Below are positions 33,831 through 44,813 of a stretch of DNA of 64,000 nucleotides, one piece after another. Source of the DNA: Amaranthus tricolor (lineage: Eukaryota; Streptophyta; Magnoliopsida; Caryophyllales; Amaranthaceae); the NCBI RefSeq assembly GCF_026212465.1, contig NC_080055.1, positions 19,068,589 to 19,132,588 on the forward strand, given 5' to 3'. A program made the position numbers and the translations under genes. Below the pieces are notes generated by a model. It ran no database searches, had not been told where the DNA came from, and was given only the letters and a program-made list of their open reading frames with translations. Within the stretch, counting starts at the first letter, position 1, and the number at the start of each line of letters is the position of its first letter.

Positions 33831-33877
33831 AGGAGGTGGCGATAAAATAAAAGATGTAGCGATGAATAATAATACCC
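33831..33877 (-). repeat. MULE right terminal inverted repeat
   Basis: The reverse strand reads GGGTATTATTATTCATCGCT from 33877, then ACATCTTTTATTTTATCGCC. A related terminus, GGGTATTGTTATAATTCGCC, occurs at 54732. The element is about 4.4 kb; no clear 9-bp duplication was found. Confidence 0.7.
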
Positions 33878-34945
33878 AAAATAAAAGAAATGGTAAAGGA
33901 TGGTAAATAGGACAAAATACCAACAGGGAAAAGTACAGATACTAAAAGAAGTATCTGTTGCATAAATTGAATTTATTTTGGACATATTTCCTGTTTTGGG
34001 ATGTTTTTGAATTTTGCAAATCATTAAATTGTCTCGATTTAATTCTCATAATTGTTACCTTAACTATATAACCTACTTCTGTACTCCTATGTGTTATGAC
34101 ATGTTAATTCCCTTCTTTGATAGAAATAGAATCCTTTTTGTTGGAAACTTTATCTAGCACTAGATTCTATTGTATCGAAAGTTTAATTTTATTTTATGTT
34201 TTTTTTTTATTTTTTTTTTTTGCCATTTTAAAATTAATTGCAAGAAAAAAGTGAGAGAGTAAAGTTGGGTATGGTTTACAAACTATATTTGTCAAAAATT
34301 ATATTTGTCCAAAATTAGTTGCGTGCTAAAATTTCTATGTTTATTAATTTATGATTTGACTATAAATATATTTAATTTTATAAAAAAAAAAATTTATTAT
34401 GCAAGAGGTTGCTTAAGTATAAGACTTACTGAAAAGCCTAAATGCATGGTAAGATTATTCTCCCCTTCCTTATATCGCTCTACTAAACGCTTTGTGCAAA
34501 TATTAGACTGCCTTAATATTCCCTATTTTTTAATATTGTCAAAACACAACTTATGAACTTAATATCTAACTTTATATTAGCGTAACAAACATGCAATGAT
34601 TTCCCATTTATAATTTTATTATTAATTTTAGAGCTTAAATACAATTAATTATACTAATGAAAAAATAATCTAAAATAATACTTCATTTTGGATTACTATT
34701 CACTTATCACTCTTAATTTATATTTAATTCTTAATTTATTAGTTAAAATTTATTTAAGTGAGATTTTGTTTCATTCGTCTCAATGCAAGAATTATCAATA
34801 TTAATTTTTCATAATTTTAATTATGTACAATTAGAGATATTAAGGATTAAAATATTGTATTGACAAATGTGAAAAAAATAAATGAGACTACTAGGAAGAA
34901 TATAATTAAGAATGTATTTAATGTCGCTTTAAGTGGAGTTACAAG
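33878..34945. other. AT-rich intergenic, no gene seen
   Basis: Poly-A/T tracts and short open frames only. Confidence 0.5.
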
Positions 34946-34959
34946 TAAGAGCCACGTCT

Positions 34960-35850
34960 CTCAGGCTAGGTTGCACTAAAACAGACACGGACACGGACAC
35001 GGACACGACACGGGTACGGGAAAACACCAACTTAAAAATGGCGGACATGGGGACACGAAAATGGTAATATAATAAATATATCAAATTAAAGATAATTTTA
35101 CAATCTTTCATTTGATATATGTAAATAAACACTTTAAAAACATAAAACACACATAAAATGCAAATAAGTACCAAATAAACAACATGAGTATTTAAAAATA
35201 GTCATACAAACCAAATCAAAGAAAACCAAATAAATAGGTAAATTTAAGATTTAAAAATCAAGATTAACAAATAACACATTAACAATTTAACATTAACAAA
35301 TAACAATTAACAAATATTCAAAGAGGATATACAAAAAAATCATGAACAACATTTCAACTTTTCAAAATTCAAATTACAAACACATGAACAATTTAACATT
35401 AACAAATAACAATTAACAAATATTCAAAGAGGATATACAAAAAAATCAAAAACAACATTTCAACTTTTCAAAATTCAAATTACAAACACTAAGATTAAGA
35501 ATTTAAGATTAACAAATAACACATTAACAATTTAACCTTAACAAATAGCAATTAACAAATATTCAAAGAGGATATACAAAAAATCAAGAACAACATTTCA
35601 ACTTTTATTTTTATTTTTTTTTTTCAAAAAAACGTGTCCTTAACTGCTTGTCGTGTCCCTTGCTGTGTCCATGCCGTGTCCGCGTGTCCGAAAAAATATT
35701 AAAATATTGGACACTTCATTTGGCGTGTCGGACACGGATTTTCGCGTGTCGGACACGGATTTTCGCGTGTCCGTCGCGTGTCCGTGTCCGACACGAGTCC
35801 GACACTGGACACGCCAGTCTAGAGAAGTGTCCGTGTATTCTAGCTCTCAG
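34960..35850. mobile_element. Non-autonomous element with GGACACG-rich ends
   Basis: The left end (34968-35060) reads AGGTTGCACTAAAACAGACA followed by tandem CGGACACGGACACGACACGG. The right end (35632-35845) is rich in the complementary CGTGTCCGTGTCCGACACG. The ends form an imperfect inverted repeat. The interior holds three copies of a ~115-125 bp unit (about 35265-35345, 35385-35475 and 35505-35610), each with TTCAAAGAGGATATACAAAA and AACATTTCAACTTTTCAAAA. Non-coding; the plus frame with repeated ACRTRIF comes from the repeats. Probably hAT-type, but no duplication was confirmed. Confidence 0.6.
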
Positions 35851-35864
35851 GCCTAGCTTATTTA

Positions 35865-36200
35865 AGCTTAATGCCTATTTATTATATCTTTGATACCTAG
35901 TTACATCATTCTTAATGCCTACTTGCATTATTCATAATGTCTACTTATTGCTGTACTCTTAATGCCTACTTGCAATATCCTTAATACCTACTTATAATAT
36001 CCTTAAAATGCATACTTACAGTATCCTTAATTCCTACTTACATCGTTGTTGATGCCTACTTATGTCATACTTAATGCCTACTTACTGTATCCTTAATGCC
36101 TACTTATTATATCCTTAATTCCTACCGAGTAACCGTGTTGTACTAACAATATCTTAAATGCCTACATACAATATCCTTAATGCCCACCGAGTAACTTTGC
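35865..36200 (+). repeat. Minisatellite, ~22-27 bp unit, about 14 copies
   Basis: Units are variants of CCTTAATGCCTACTTAYAAT, e.g. at 35935, 35959, 35981, 36008, 36073, 36095 and 36177. Two copies end in ACCGAGTAAC (36124, 36186). Units diverge by 10-30 percent, so the array is not recent. Confidence 0.85.
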
Positions 36201-36204
36201 TCTA

Positions 36205-36400
36205 CATTTTCCTTTACGGACCGGCTCATTTAGAGATGATCTCTCAAAGAGACTGTGTCTCACAACAATTTGTATGCACGTGTAATTAAACATATCTAAC
36301 TAGGGCCACCCTTGACCTTACACTATCTATATGAAAGGGCCTAAAATATTTTCTCATTTATACCATAATTTAAAATTTACATAATTCTATAAGCAAATCT
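36205..36400. mobile_element. Decayed MITE-like segments
   Basis: GAGATGATCTCTCAAAGAGA, then CTGTGTCTCACAAC (36231-36266), resembles GGTGAGATGGTCTCACACAA at 45236-45255. An hAT-like end AGGGCCACCCTTGACCTTAC starts at 36303. Neither element is complete. Confidence 0.35.
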
Positions 36401-37084
36401 TAGCATTTCAAATTACCATAAGTTATAGTATACACTGATTAAGAACATTCCTAATCATCATTCATCTAAGAAATAACTAACAATAACCTAAAAGAAAAAT
36501 TTATCAAACAAAATGAACTTCGATTGTGTTATCCATGAGTAGGGCTTTAGACCCACCAATGTGTATATGGAAAATCCATGGAAAATGAGATTAGATTACA
36601 CGTAAACATATGGCTCGTCCTTCCTCTAAAGTACTCCATTGTTTGCATGAATAATTGTCTTATACACTTGGAATTGGTGAAAAACGACAAAGAAAGTAGT
36701 GGCAGTAAGAGCTAAAAGGGAAAGAGCCCCCCACAAATGTTTAACCTACTTACATAATGCCTTACTCATTGGAGCTATTTTATGTAGCTTACTATTCATA
36801 TCAATAAGTCATCAGCATTGTCCATTCTGACTTTCTTTGTATTTACTGTTTTTTTTTTTATTTTGGACTATTTTTTATTTTAAATGTCAACGTAATTTTT
36901 TTTTTTTTTTTATTTTTTTTGGCAATGGTTATACTCTCATTTTTTATTCTGATTGATAAATTTATACTTTTTCAGCATCTTAACCGCTTATTTATATAAT
37001 GCATTTGATTTGTGTCTCATTTTCAACTCACTTCTCCTTTCTAGAAAAATATGTCTCTAATCTACTATTTTTAGTGTTATAATT
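36401..37084. other. Intergenic, no gene seen
   Basis: AT-rich with T-tracts at 36849 and 36897. No coding signal. Confidence 0.5.
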
Positions 37085-37139
37085 GCTACTTTTATTTTGA
37101 ATTCCACTATAAAATGATTTATTGACATTTTGTTTGGCC

Positions 37140-37295
37140 TTAAGTGATATATGTAATTGTCATTATAGCTTATAGTGACATTTATGAGAAATTTCACTAC
37201 ATTTAATGTGGCGAAAAGTTCACTACATCTAATGACATTTCTCATAAATATCACTATAGCTTATATTGACATTTATGAGAAATGTTATTAAATTC
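37140..37295. repeat. Inverted repeat, ~50-bp arms
   Basis: TATAGTGACATTTATGAGAA and CACTACATTTAATG (37171-37207) pair with the reverse complement of CATCTAATGACATTTCTCAT and AAATATCACTATAGC (37225-37262). A further copy of TTGACATTTATGAGAAATGT follows at 37267. Could be the core of a small foldback MITE. Confidence 0.65.
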
Positions 37296-37309
37296 AATAT
37301 CGCGAAGAG

Positions 37310-38870
37310 TTTTTAATAAAATTTTTTATTTTACTATTAAAAATTACAATAAAATAATAACATTTAAATTAAATATCACAAAATATATCTCACTAAATTG
37401 TATAATGTTGTAATGCAAAAAGTAATTCAATTTGTATTATGACAGAACAGCAAGCATAGTCCATATTTATACACTCTTCTGGGGAGACGCTCCCTTGAAA
37501 CAGACATTTCAACACATTTCCATTTATTATAAGGAGGAAAGAATAAACTGGTCATTCCATCACCAATAGAGAAGCCATTCTCTTCTTTTTTCTGTTTTGA
37601 AAATGACACACAAACAAAGTTTATTAACTCTTCATTTCATTTTTTGTAATTCTTCCTCTTGTTTTTATTTCTGTCTTTTTTTAACTTTACATTCTTATCA
37701 TTTATTTTCAAATGAGTGAAACAATAATATAATTATCTTTTAATATTTTGTTCTTATTATTGATTCATAATTCACATGATTGTTTTATTAGGGCTACAAT
37801 TCTGATGCTGCTTTTTATTTTTTCAAATCTTCAATAGTGGTCCACTTCGTTGAATATATGTTCAAGTTCATTCACATGTTATCTTTTTGGAATTTTTATG
37901 AACTTCTTTGTTATTAATTTCATAAGTACTAACTATTAATTTACTAATTTAAATACATGTATAAGAAATTGTAACCAAAAATTTATACAATTATAATGAT
38001 TGTGTGATCTAAAGGCTGATTTGTGACCTAGATCAAATTAATGAAATACACAAATTAAATATAAATTTATACTATTAATTGTTTAATGAAAGTTATTATG
38101 TAAAAAAAATGTAATAGATAATTTTATGAAAAAGGCGATGCACGAACACAATTTGTTTAGAATGCTACATCTCATATAAATATAATACTACCAATAATAA
38201 CCTTTTTGATTGTAATGTATATTAAAATTCATTTTATTTAGCATACAAATAGTGTAATGAGTGAAAGTTGTTAAGCAATATAATTATCGTGTCATATAAA
38301 TGCTAAAAGTGAATGTAAGTATATAATTATTTCATGTATACATACACAATTTGGTTGATTCATATCTGGATTCTGATTTTTAAGTAAAAAGAATATAGCT
38401 ATATTGGTTTTAATTTGACGTATTCTAATTGTTTGATTTATTAGTTTTATGTACTACAATGAATAGAGTATAGATATATTAATCTTTTTTTTTTATAGAA
38501 ATTGAACACATTTTGATAGTAAATTAGCATTATTTTAGGTAGTTCAATTTATATTATGTCTGATGTATAAGTCAGACTCACGAAAATAAGAGCGAACGAA
38601 TAGTTAATTGTTATAGTTTTTATTTTACTAATTTATTTTTATCATTTGTAGGAAAAAGATATAATGAAATAAGATATTGAACAAAAAATTAATTCTTCCA
38701 TTACTAAAACATTGATATAGTGTGCTTTAGTACACATATTAAGATGAAGGATGACTTTCAACATTACCCTTAAATTCACTTTGTAATAAATGATTTCCTA
38801 TGTTTAAAGGCTAGAATAAATATGGTATTTTTGTATTTCAACGGAAAAACTTTTTTATTTATAGAACTGG
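37310..38870. other. AT-rich intergenic, no gene seen
   Basis: 1.5 kb of AT-rich sequence with no coding frame, terminus or repeat that I can support. Confidence 0.5.
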
Positions 38871-38871
38871 T

Positions 38872-39500
38872 GATAAGGGCAACTCAACAGGAGGTCCTTG
38901 AACCTCTCCCAGGCCTCGTGAAATGACTCAAACGGTTGTTGCTTAAATGTTCGCAGCTAGGTCCTTATCTGCGATGTTTTCCTGGGAGGATAGAACTTGG
39001 CTAAAAATGCATTAGCTAGTTCTTCCTAGATTCGATAGAAACCTACAGGTTCAGACTTTAACCAGGCTTTGGCCTTATCCCTCCAACTGAAAGGGAAAAG
39101 CATCTTCACTTAGATCTTTTTGGGTTATCGTATCACACCTCTTCACAAAGATGGCGATATGATCATAGGGACTCTTTAAAGGGTGTCCTCCGAATTGATT
39201 TCATCCAATCATCTGAATGAGATGAGGTTTCAGCTCGAAGTTCTATACACCAAAATTCGATTTAACAATGTAGGGATTGGAACTTAGGGTGAGCAAAGGC
39301 GCACCTATGTGGCCAAAGTTATTATTATTGTTCTGGGCCATTCTTACCTGTCTTACCTCCTCTTGTGTAGCTGCCTCCTGTTTGTGTTTAGTCTGCGAAC
39401 TGTGGCTTCGATTTTAGGATCAAAATGTTCAAGAGACCGAGATCTCCTGCTCATTTAGCAACAAACAAGGGCAAGTGTAAGATCTGGGAAGGGGGTAGAC
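38872..39500 (-). pseudogene. Ty3/gypsy gag remnant
   Basis: Broken minus-strand readings next to a gypsy primer site. Recognisable parts include HPFKESLWSYRH, LSVGGIRPKPG-like text and CPSSILPG, consistent with the retrotransposon gag domain (the P-x-S-I-x-x-W...F piece) in several frames. The sequence has many stops and breaks off at about 38872. The assignment rests mainly on position after the Athila/Tat-type primer site. Confidence 0.5.
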
Positions 39501-39550
39501 AAGAAAAGCAATTTACTTAACAAAAACTAACAAATCAATTGTCTGTCGCT

Positions 39551-39568
39551 TCCCCGGCAATGGTGCCA
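39551..39568 (-). promoter_or_regulatory. Gypsy primer binding site (Asp tRNA type)
   Basis: The minus strand reads TGGCACCATTGCCGGGGA, one or two bases from the standard Athila/Tat site. It is separated from the LTR end by AGTTTT. Confidence 0.9.
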
Positions 39569-39574
39569 AAAACT

Positions 39575-41182
39575 TGTTGTGTAAATTTTATTTAACCGCA
39601 AGCGCACGGTGTACGTGTAGTCGCGAGTCAAACACAAGGAAGCTAGGATAAGAAACTTGCTAATTTCGATTAATTATATTGCTCAAAGATAAAAATGTTT
39701 AGTTGGTTGTTTTCTAACAAACTACAAATGCAATAGGAAATACGAATTAAACTAAATGATGAAGAGATCTAGGGTGTCGAGTATCCCTAAAGTCTTGTAT
39801 GATCAAATTTTCATTAGAGTCTATGAAATGTCAGATTAATTATGTGGTTAAACATGATCTTGTTAATCTCAAACTCTCGCTCTGTTGATTAACTATTAGA
39901 TTTAGGCCCTAATAATTCAATTCTCACACGCTAGTTTTATTGAACGAATTAATAAGAATTTAACTAAAATTTACCTAAAAGCAAAGTTGATCCCAATCTC
40001 ACACGGTAGCTCTATTGAATAGTCCGACAAAGAATGTTTAATTTAGGGTTATTAGCACAACTTAACCACATTAATCCTAATTTCATAGACACTTTCAATC
40101 ATTAAATCATACTCAACTCGTAGGATCAAACCCTAAGCCTAGAAAATGGAACTACTCACTAATCATGGTGAAACCAATAAACAAAAACCCTAGGATGATA
40201 CTAGACATGGATGAATATGATAATAATGACAAATTCAAGAGAAGCAATAATTAAATACCAAAGAACACAACAATTAATTCGAAGAACATTAAATGAAGAA
40301 CAAAACTAATTTTTATTAAAAGAAGATTGATGATAATAATTAAGGTTTACTAATAAAGGATTAAAACTAATACAAGGAATTAAAATGCAAAGAAAATTAA
40401 AAGACAAAAAGAAACTTACAATCCTTAAAGGAAGATTAATGGCAAACTTCAAGAAAAAGCTAAAACTAAAGGAAGAATTAAAGAGTAAAAACTAGTAAAT
40501 TTAGTCTAAAAGAGAAGGATGAGAAGAGAAGAAAGAGCCTTAATCAGTCCTTAGGGTTTAATGAAAAACTAAAATAAAATGCGCCATACAACAGAACCGA
40601 GCAAACCGCCGAGTCGGCGTTCACGAGCATATCACTTCCGCCGAGTCGGCTTTGGTTTCTGGAAAAAATTGATTATTGTCATCTTCTACCGCTGAGTTGG
40701 CGGTCCATTTTTCTCCCTTGCGTCGAGTCAGTGTTTGCATCTGGAAAATCATATTAAACTCAGCACACACCGCTGAGTCGGCGGTCCTCTTTTCACTCCC
40801 ACAGCCGAGTCGACTTAGCTCTCTGGAAAAATTTGTGAAAGTCAGCCTTAAACGCCGACTCGGCATTTGCTTCATCATCACTGAAGCCGAGTCGGCTTTT
40901 GCGTCTAGAACCCAAATGCTTTCAAGACTTGATCTTTTGATCTTTTACTTCTCATGGCGTGATACAATCAAAGCTTGATTCGATCTTTGAGTTATGTAAA
41001 CATGGTTAGTCACAAAAACCCACAAAAACGACTCAAAAATGTCATGATTCACTTATTTACCCATATATTAGCCATGGAGCAACGAAATGGAGCAACACAC
41101 CTAAAACGACCCTAATACACCACTAAACACCAAAAAGGAGCATATAAATGATAAATATAAGTGCAAATAATTGCACTTATCA
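39575..41182 (-). repeat. 5' LTR of an Athila/Tat-type gypsy element
   Basis: About 1.6 kb. The minus strand begins TGATAAGTGCAATTATTTGC (41182) and ends TTTACACAACA (39575), followed by AGTTTT and the primer site. It contains several CGCCGAGTCGGC-like motifs at 40600-40905 (GCCGAGTCGGC and variants, in both orientations). It abuts a copia fragment at 41183, into which it probably inserted. The other LTR is not in the window. Confidence 0.8.
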
Positions 41183-41690
41183 TTTGTTTTTGAGTTGTCA
41201 ATTTCATGGGAAAGATCTAGGACACTTTAGGTATTTTTTAGCTATTGAAGTAGACCATGTTTCACAAGGTTTCTTTCTCTCTCAGGGGAAATACACTCTT
41301 GATTTACTCAAATGTTATACCATGGAAAACTGCAGACCTCTAAAGTTACTTATGGATGTGAATTTAACTTTGTCAACTACTACTAGTCAAGCCAATTCAA
41401 AACCATAACCTTATCAAAAGCTTGTGGGAAAACCCATGTATTTAACCATCACAAGACCAGATATTACATGTATTGCTTATGTGTTAGGCAAATTTATGCA
41501 TAATCTCACAGATGTTCATTATCAAGCTGCTTTAAGAGTACTTAGCTACTTAAGGTTTTCTTCTACTCAAGTTACTTTGCTCACAAATCGATCTAAAGCT
41601 ACATTAACTGCAAACTGTGATTGAGGAGGCTATCCTACTACACGGAGGTCTACGTCTGGTTTTTGTATTGACATTTCATATTATATAGAT
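41183..41690 (+). pseudogene. Copia RT C-terminus / RNase H fragment
   Basis: Plus-strand frames read DLGHFRYFLAIEV, FFLSQGKYTLDLL, NCRPLKLLMDVNL, MYLTITRPDITCIAYVLGKF, YQAALRVLSYLR and RRSTSGFCI. These are the RT tail and RNase H start of Ty1/copia elements. Stops occur after NSKP and ANCD. The piece begins at the gypsy LTR border and fades after about 41690, so only a fragment of pol is left. Confidence 0.85.
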
Positions 41691-42132
41691 CAAATACATC
41701 TTCGTACTTATGTTTTAGTTTTATGCAAGAGGATAACGCATTGAAGACATTTGTAATATAATTAAACTATATTTCATATTATATAATATAAATTTATAAG
41801 TGCAAGGACATTATAATTTAATAGTTTATATCATAGCAAATACTATATTCATAGGTTAAAACTCATGAATAGATTATATGAACTGGTTCTTAGTACATAG
41901 CATATTAGTCTTATGAAATTTAAAACAAAAGGAATTCTTAAATGATTCACCTATATTACAATGTGTATGGCATAGTTGTCTTTGATAAGAATGCGAAGTC
42001 AGTACCTTCATGCTAGAGTTTTTTCCACAAGTAAAAGACTGCACAGTAATAAATTATCTAAAGCATCATAAACAAAGCTATTGAACAAAATTATAACAAA
42101 AGGTCCTATGTACTTCTCTGAGCTTGGGTGTT
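41691..42132. other. Intergenic, no gene seen
   Basis: AT-rich; no supportable feature. Confidence 0.5.
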
Positions 42133-43935
42133 TTAGTTCTCTGCATCATCAAGATAGATAAGCTTGCGTTTGCGTGCGGTGGAGGATCTGGTCTGCAAGT
42201 TCTCTTGTTTGATGCTAACCGGTGGTTCAACATTGATTCTTATAGGTGAAGCAACATTAGAATTTGATGGTGTGTTGCTACTTTCAGATTTATTAACATC
42301 CTCAATGATTTCTAAAATCTTGGGAGGATTACTATCTATAACAGGAAATTATTGAGGTGGTTCTGTATCTTCAGGAACTTGTGCATTAGAAATTGACTTT
42401 ATACCCACTTCAATACACCATTTCTTGATAATACTGAAGTTGGTCCAAGCTCAATTAGGAATGTCTTAGTTGGAATAGCTGCAATAATAGATTGAAGCTC
42501 CGTAATGATGTACAAGAATAATTAAATAAGTAACGAATAATTAATATTGATATGTAGTTTGTGAAGTCAATGTAGATTATAACTAAAATTATCACGTGGA
42601 TCATAGATATCTTTGATTTTTTTTTTTTTCTGTAGGAAATCCTCAATGGTGTCTGTGAACATCGCAATGCCTAGTTCTCTAGTAGAATCTCGTGCTATCA
42701 GACCAAGAGCCACCCTATATAGCGAAAGTAAGTTCATCCTGTTTGTATTTCTTCTAGAATGCCTAAGGGTAGTGCGCTATATTTACTTCAGCATTGCAAT
42801 TGATTCTTTCTTTTTGCAGTTTGAGCAATCAAATAATCGTATTTGGGTTTAAAACCCTTTGGTTGCATTGGTCACATGCTATAGAAGTTTGGATGTCACT
42901 GTAATAAAAAGGTTGTGTTCGTAGTTGCTCGAATCCCGCAATGTTCTTCTTGAATTTTATTGGCAGGCTGCAAATTGAAAGCCATACACATACATATACA
43001 TAAACTTATAAGTTTATTTTAGTTTATCATGTATGACCGTAGCTAATCCAATGTATGTAAAAACCAAGAATTTGCATATAAATGAGCCCTCAGTTGTTCA
43101 TGTGAGTCTTGAAAGATCATATTCTAAAAGACGTAAACTATATGTTTAAATTATAATTTTTCATAGTTATGCTTTTGCATGCTCATCTAAATGGCATATT
43201 TACATATAACAAAAAAGGCTAAACATTTTTAATCTAAATTAATATAAGTAATGCAGTTCATCACCATTTTTGCTTTAACTTAAGCAATTGACATGACAGT
43301 AGCCATTTTTGAAGGTACTTGTGCTTTTAGAATTTGTTTAGTCCTCCTCATAATCAACGCTGCATGTGTCGCAGCCCTGCAGTCATATTTATGTTGCAAA
43401 GGTTTATAAATTCTTTTTTGATATGTTCAATGCTATTTAGTCAGATATTCATACCATCCTAATAATGCTCCAATTCTATCTCCTTCTGGTTCTTTTGTAA
43501 TATGTGTGGACATGGTGGCTAATATACTGAAGCCTTCATTTTTAACGTGATCAGAAATATACAAAGCCAAATACAAAGTAGTATATTAATTAGCACCTTT
43601 ATGTGCACTCACTTTCATTGTAGTAAAAGCAATAACTTTGTTAATTGGATCTTTTCCTTGAAAAAAGGTAGCTAAATCAGTCCATGATGAGACAGTTAAT
43701 GGATGTTGAGAACTAAGATATGTAAATACTAAGTTTGCCACATAATTCAACTATTATAGTTATCATAGCCAACAAATACTTGTTTATATAGCAGTTAAGA
43801 ACCTTTGATCTGTGATGTAGATTTCAATTACAGAATCATGTCTTTCATTTGGACCTCTAACATTCTTCACAGCTCCAACAAAAAGAACAATCTTGTATTA
43901 GATAATGAAGTACTTTATTGCTTTTTATTTTTCAC
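42133..43935 (-). pseudogene. Replication protein A large-subunit-like pseudogene
   Basis: Minus-strand exon-like pieces: about 43870-43790 KIVLFVGAVKNVRG and SVIEIYITDQRF; about 43700-43600 VSSWTDLATFFQGKDPINKV; about 43560-43460 SDHVKNEGFSILATMSTHIT; about 42730-42640 YRVALGLIARDSTRELGIAM with FTDTIEDF; and 42460-42133 a Ser/Pro/Glu-rich tail ending STARKRKLIYLDDAEN-stop. The order fits OB-fold DNA-binding domains followed by the RPA1 C-terminal (zinc ribbon) domain, as in plant RPA1 and the RPA-like ORF carried by Helitrons. The basic KRKL tail is seen in Helitron RPA proteins. There are several stops, and no Rep/helicase is nearby, so it is a remnant. Confidence 0.6.
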
Positions 43936-44035
43936 TAATTCTTGATTGAGAAGGTCTCATGATGGGACTTCTTATTAATGGATTAGCCCAATAATTTAAA
44001 ATAATAATTAAATAAAACAAAACATATAAAAAAAA
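43936..44035. other. AT-rich spacer
   Basis: Spacer between the RPA-like remnant and the palindrome; nothing coding. Confidence 0.4.
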
Positions 44036-44353
44036 GGAAAATTTGCAAAAAAACACCTTTTAAAACCACTTTTTTGCAAAGAAACACCTTTTATAATTTT
44101 TTTGTAAAAAAACACCTTTTAAGAGACTTTTTTTAAAAAAAGACACCTTAAATCAGTTTCCGGTGACTTTTGTCAACTTTCCGGCGTTGACTATGCCAGT
44201 CAACGCCGGAAAGTTGACAAAAGTCACCGGAAACTGATTTAAGGTGTTTTTTTTAAAAAAAGTCTTTTAAAAGGTGTTTTTTTACAAAAAAAATTATAAA
44301 AGGTGTTTCTTTACAAAAAATGGTTTTAAAAGGTGTTTCTTTGCAAATTTTCC
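44036..44353. repeat. Foldback palindrome, arm 1
   Basis: A near-perfect inverted repeat about 318 bp long. The 10-bp stem GGCGTTGACT / AGTCAACGCC surrounds the 5-base loop ATGCC at 44193-44197. The pairing continues outward through CCGGTGACTTTTGTCAAC, then four spaced copies of AAACACCTTTTA, to GGAAAATTTGC / GCAAATTTTCC at the ends. Confidence 0.95.
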
Positions 44354-44813
44354 TTATTATTATTATTATTAATTTTTTTAAAATTTTTTTTTATTTTATT
44401 TTTATATAATAATAAAAATAAATTTTTTTAAAAAAAATAATATTAATAATAAAAATAAAAATAAAAATAAAAACAAAAATTTTAAAAAAAGTTAAAAAAA
44501 ATTTAAAAAATTTAATAATAATAAAAAAATAAAAAGTATAAAAAAATATAAAATAACAATAATAATAATTAAAAAAAATAATAATAATAATAAAATTAAA
44601 AATAAAAATTAAATTAAAAAAATATTTTTTTTAAAAAAAATAAGAATAATAATATTTATTATTATTATTATTATTAATTTTTTAAAATTTTTGTTTTTAT
44701 TTTTATTTTTATTTTTATTATTAATATTTTTTTTAAAAAAAAAATTTATTTTTATTAATATATAAAAAAAAAAATTTTAAAATTTTTTAAAAAATTAATA
44801 ATAATAATAATTA
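44354..44813. repeat. AT-only spacer, itself an inverted repeat
   Basis: Almost only A and T. AAAAACAAAAATTTT (44470-44484) mirrors AAAATTTTTGTTTTT (44685-44697), and long A/T phrases on either side match in the same order. The centre of symmetry is near 44584, almost the midpoint of the two foldbacks. Confidence 0.8.

Noticed and set aside
35648..35893. Cys/Arg-rich plus-strand open frame with repeated ACRTRIF
   Set aside because: Created by the tandem CGTGTCCG motifs at the right end of the GGACACG element.
35865..36200. Regularly spaced repeats considered as a CRISPR array
   Set aside because: Plant nuclear DNA; units are contiguous and diverged, with no conserved repeat/unique spacer pattern and no cas genes.
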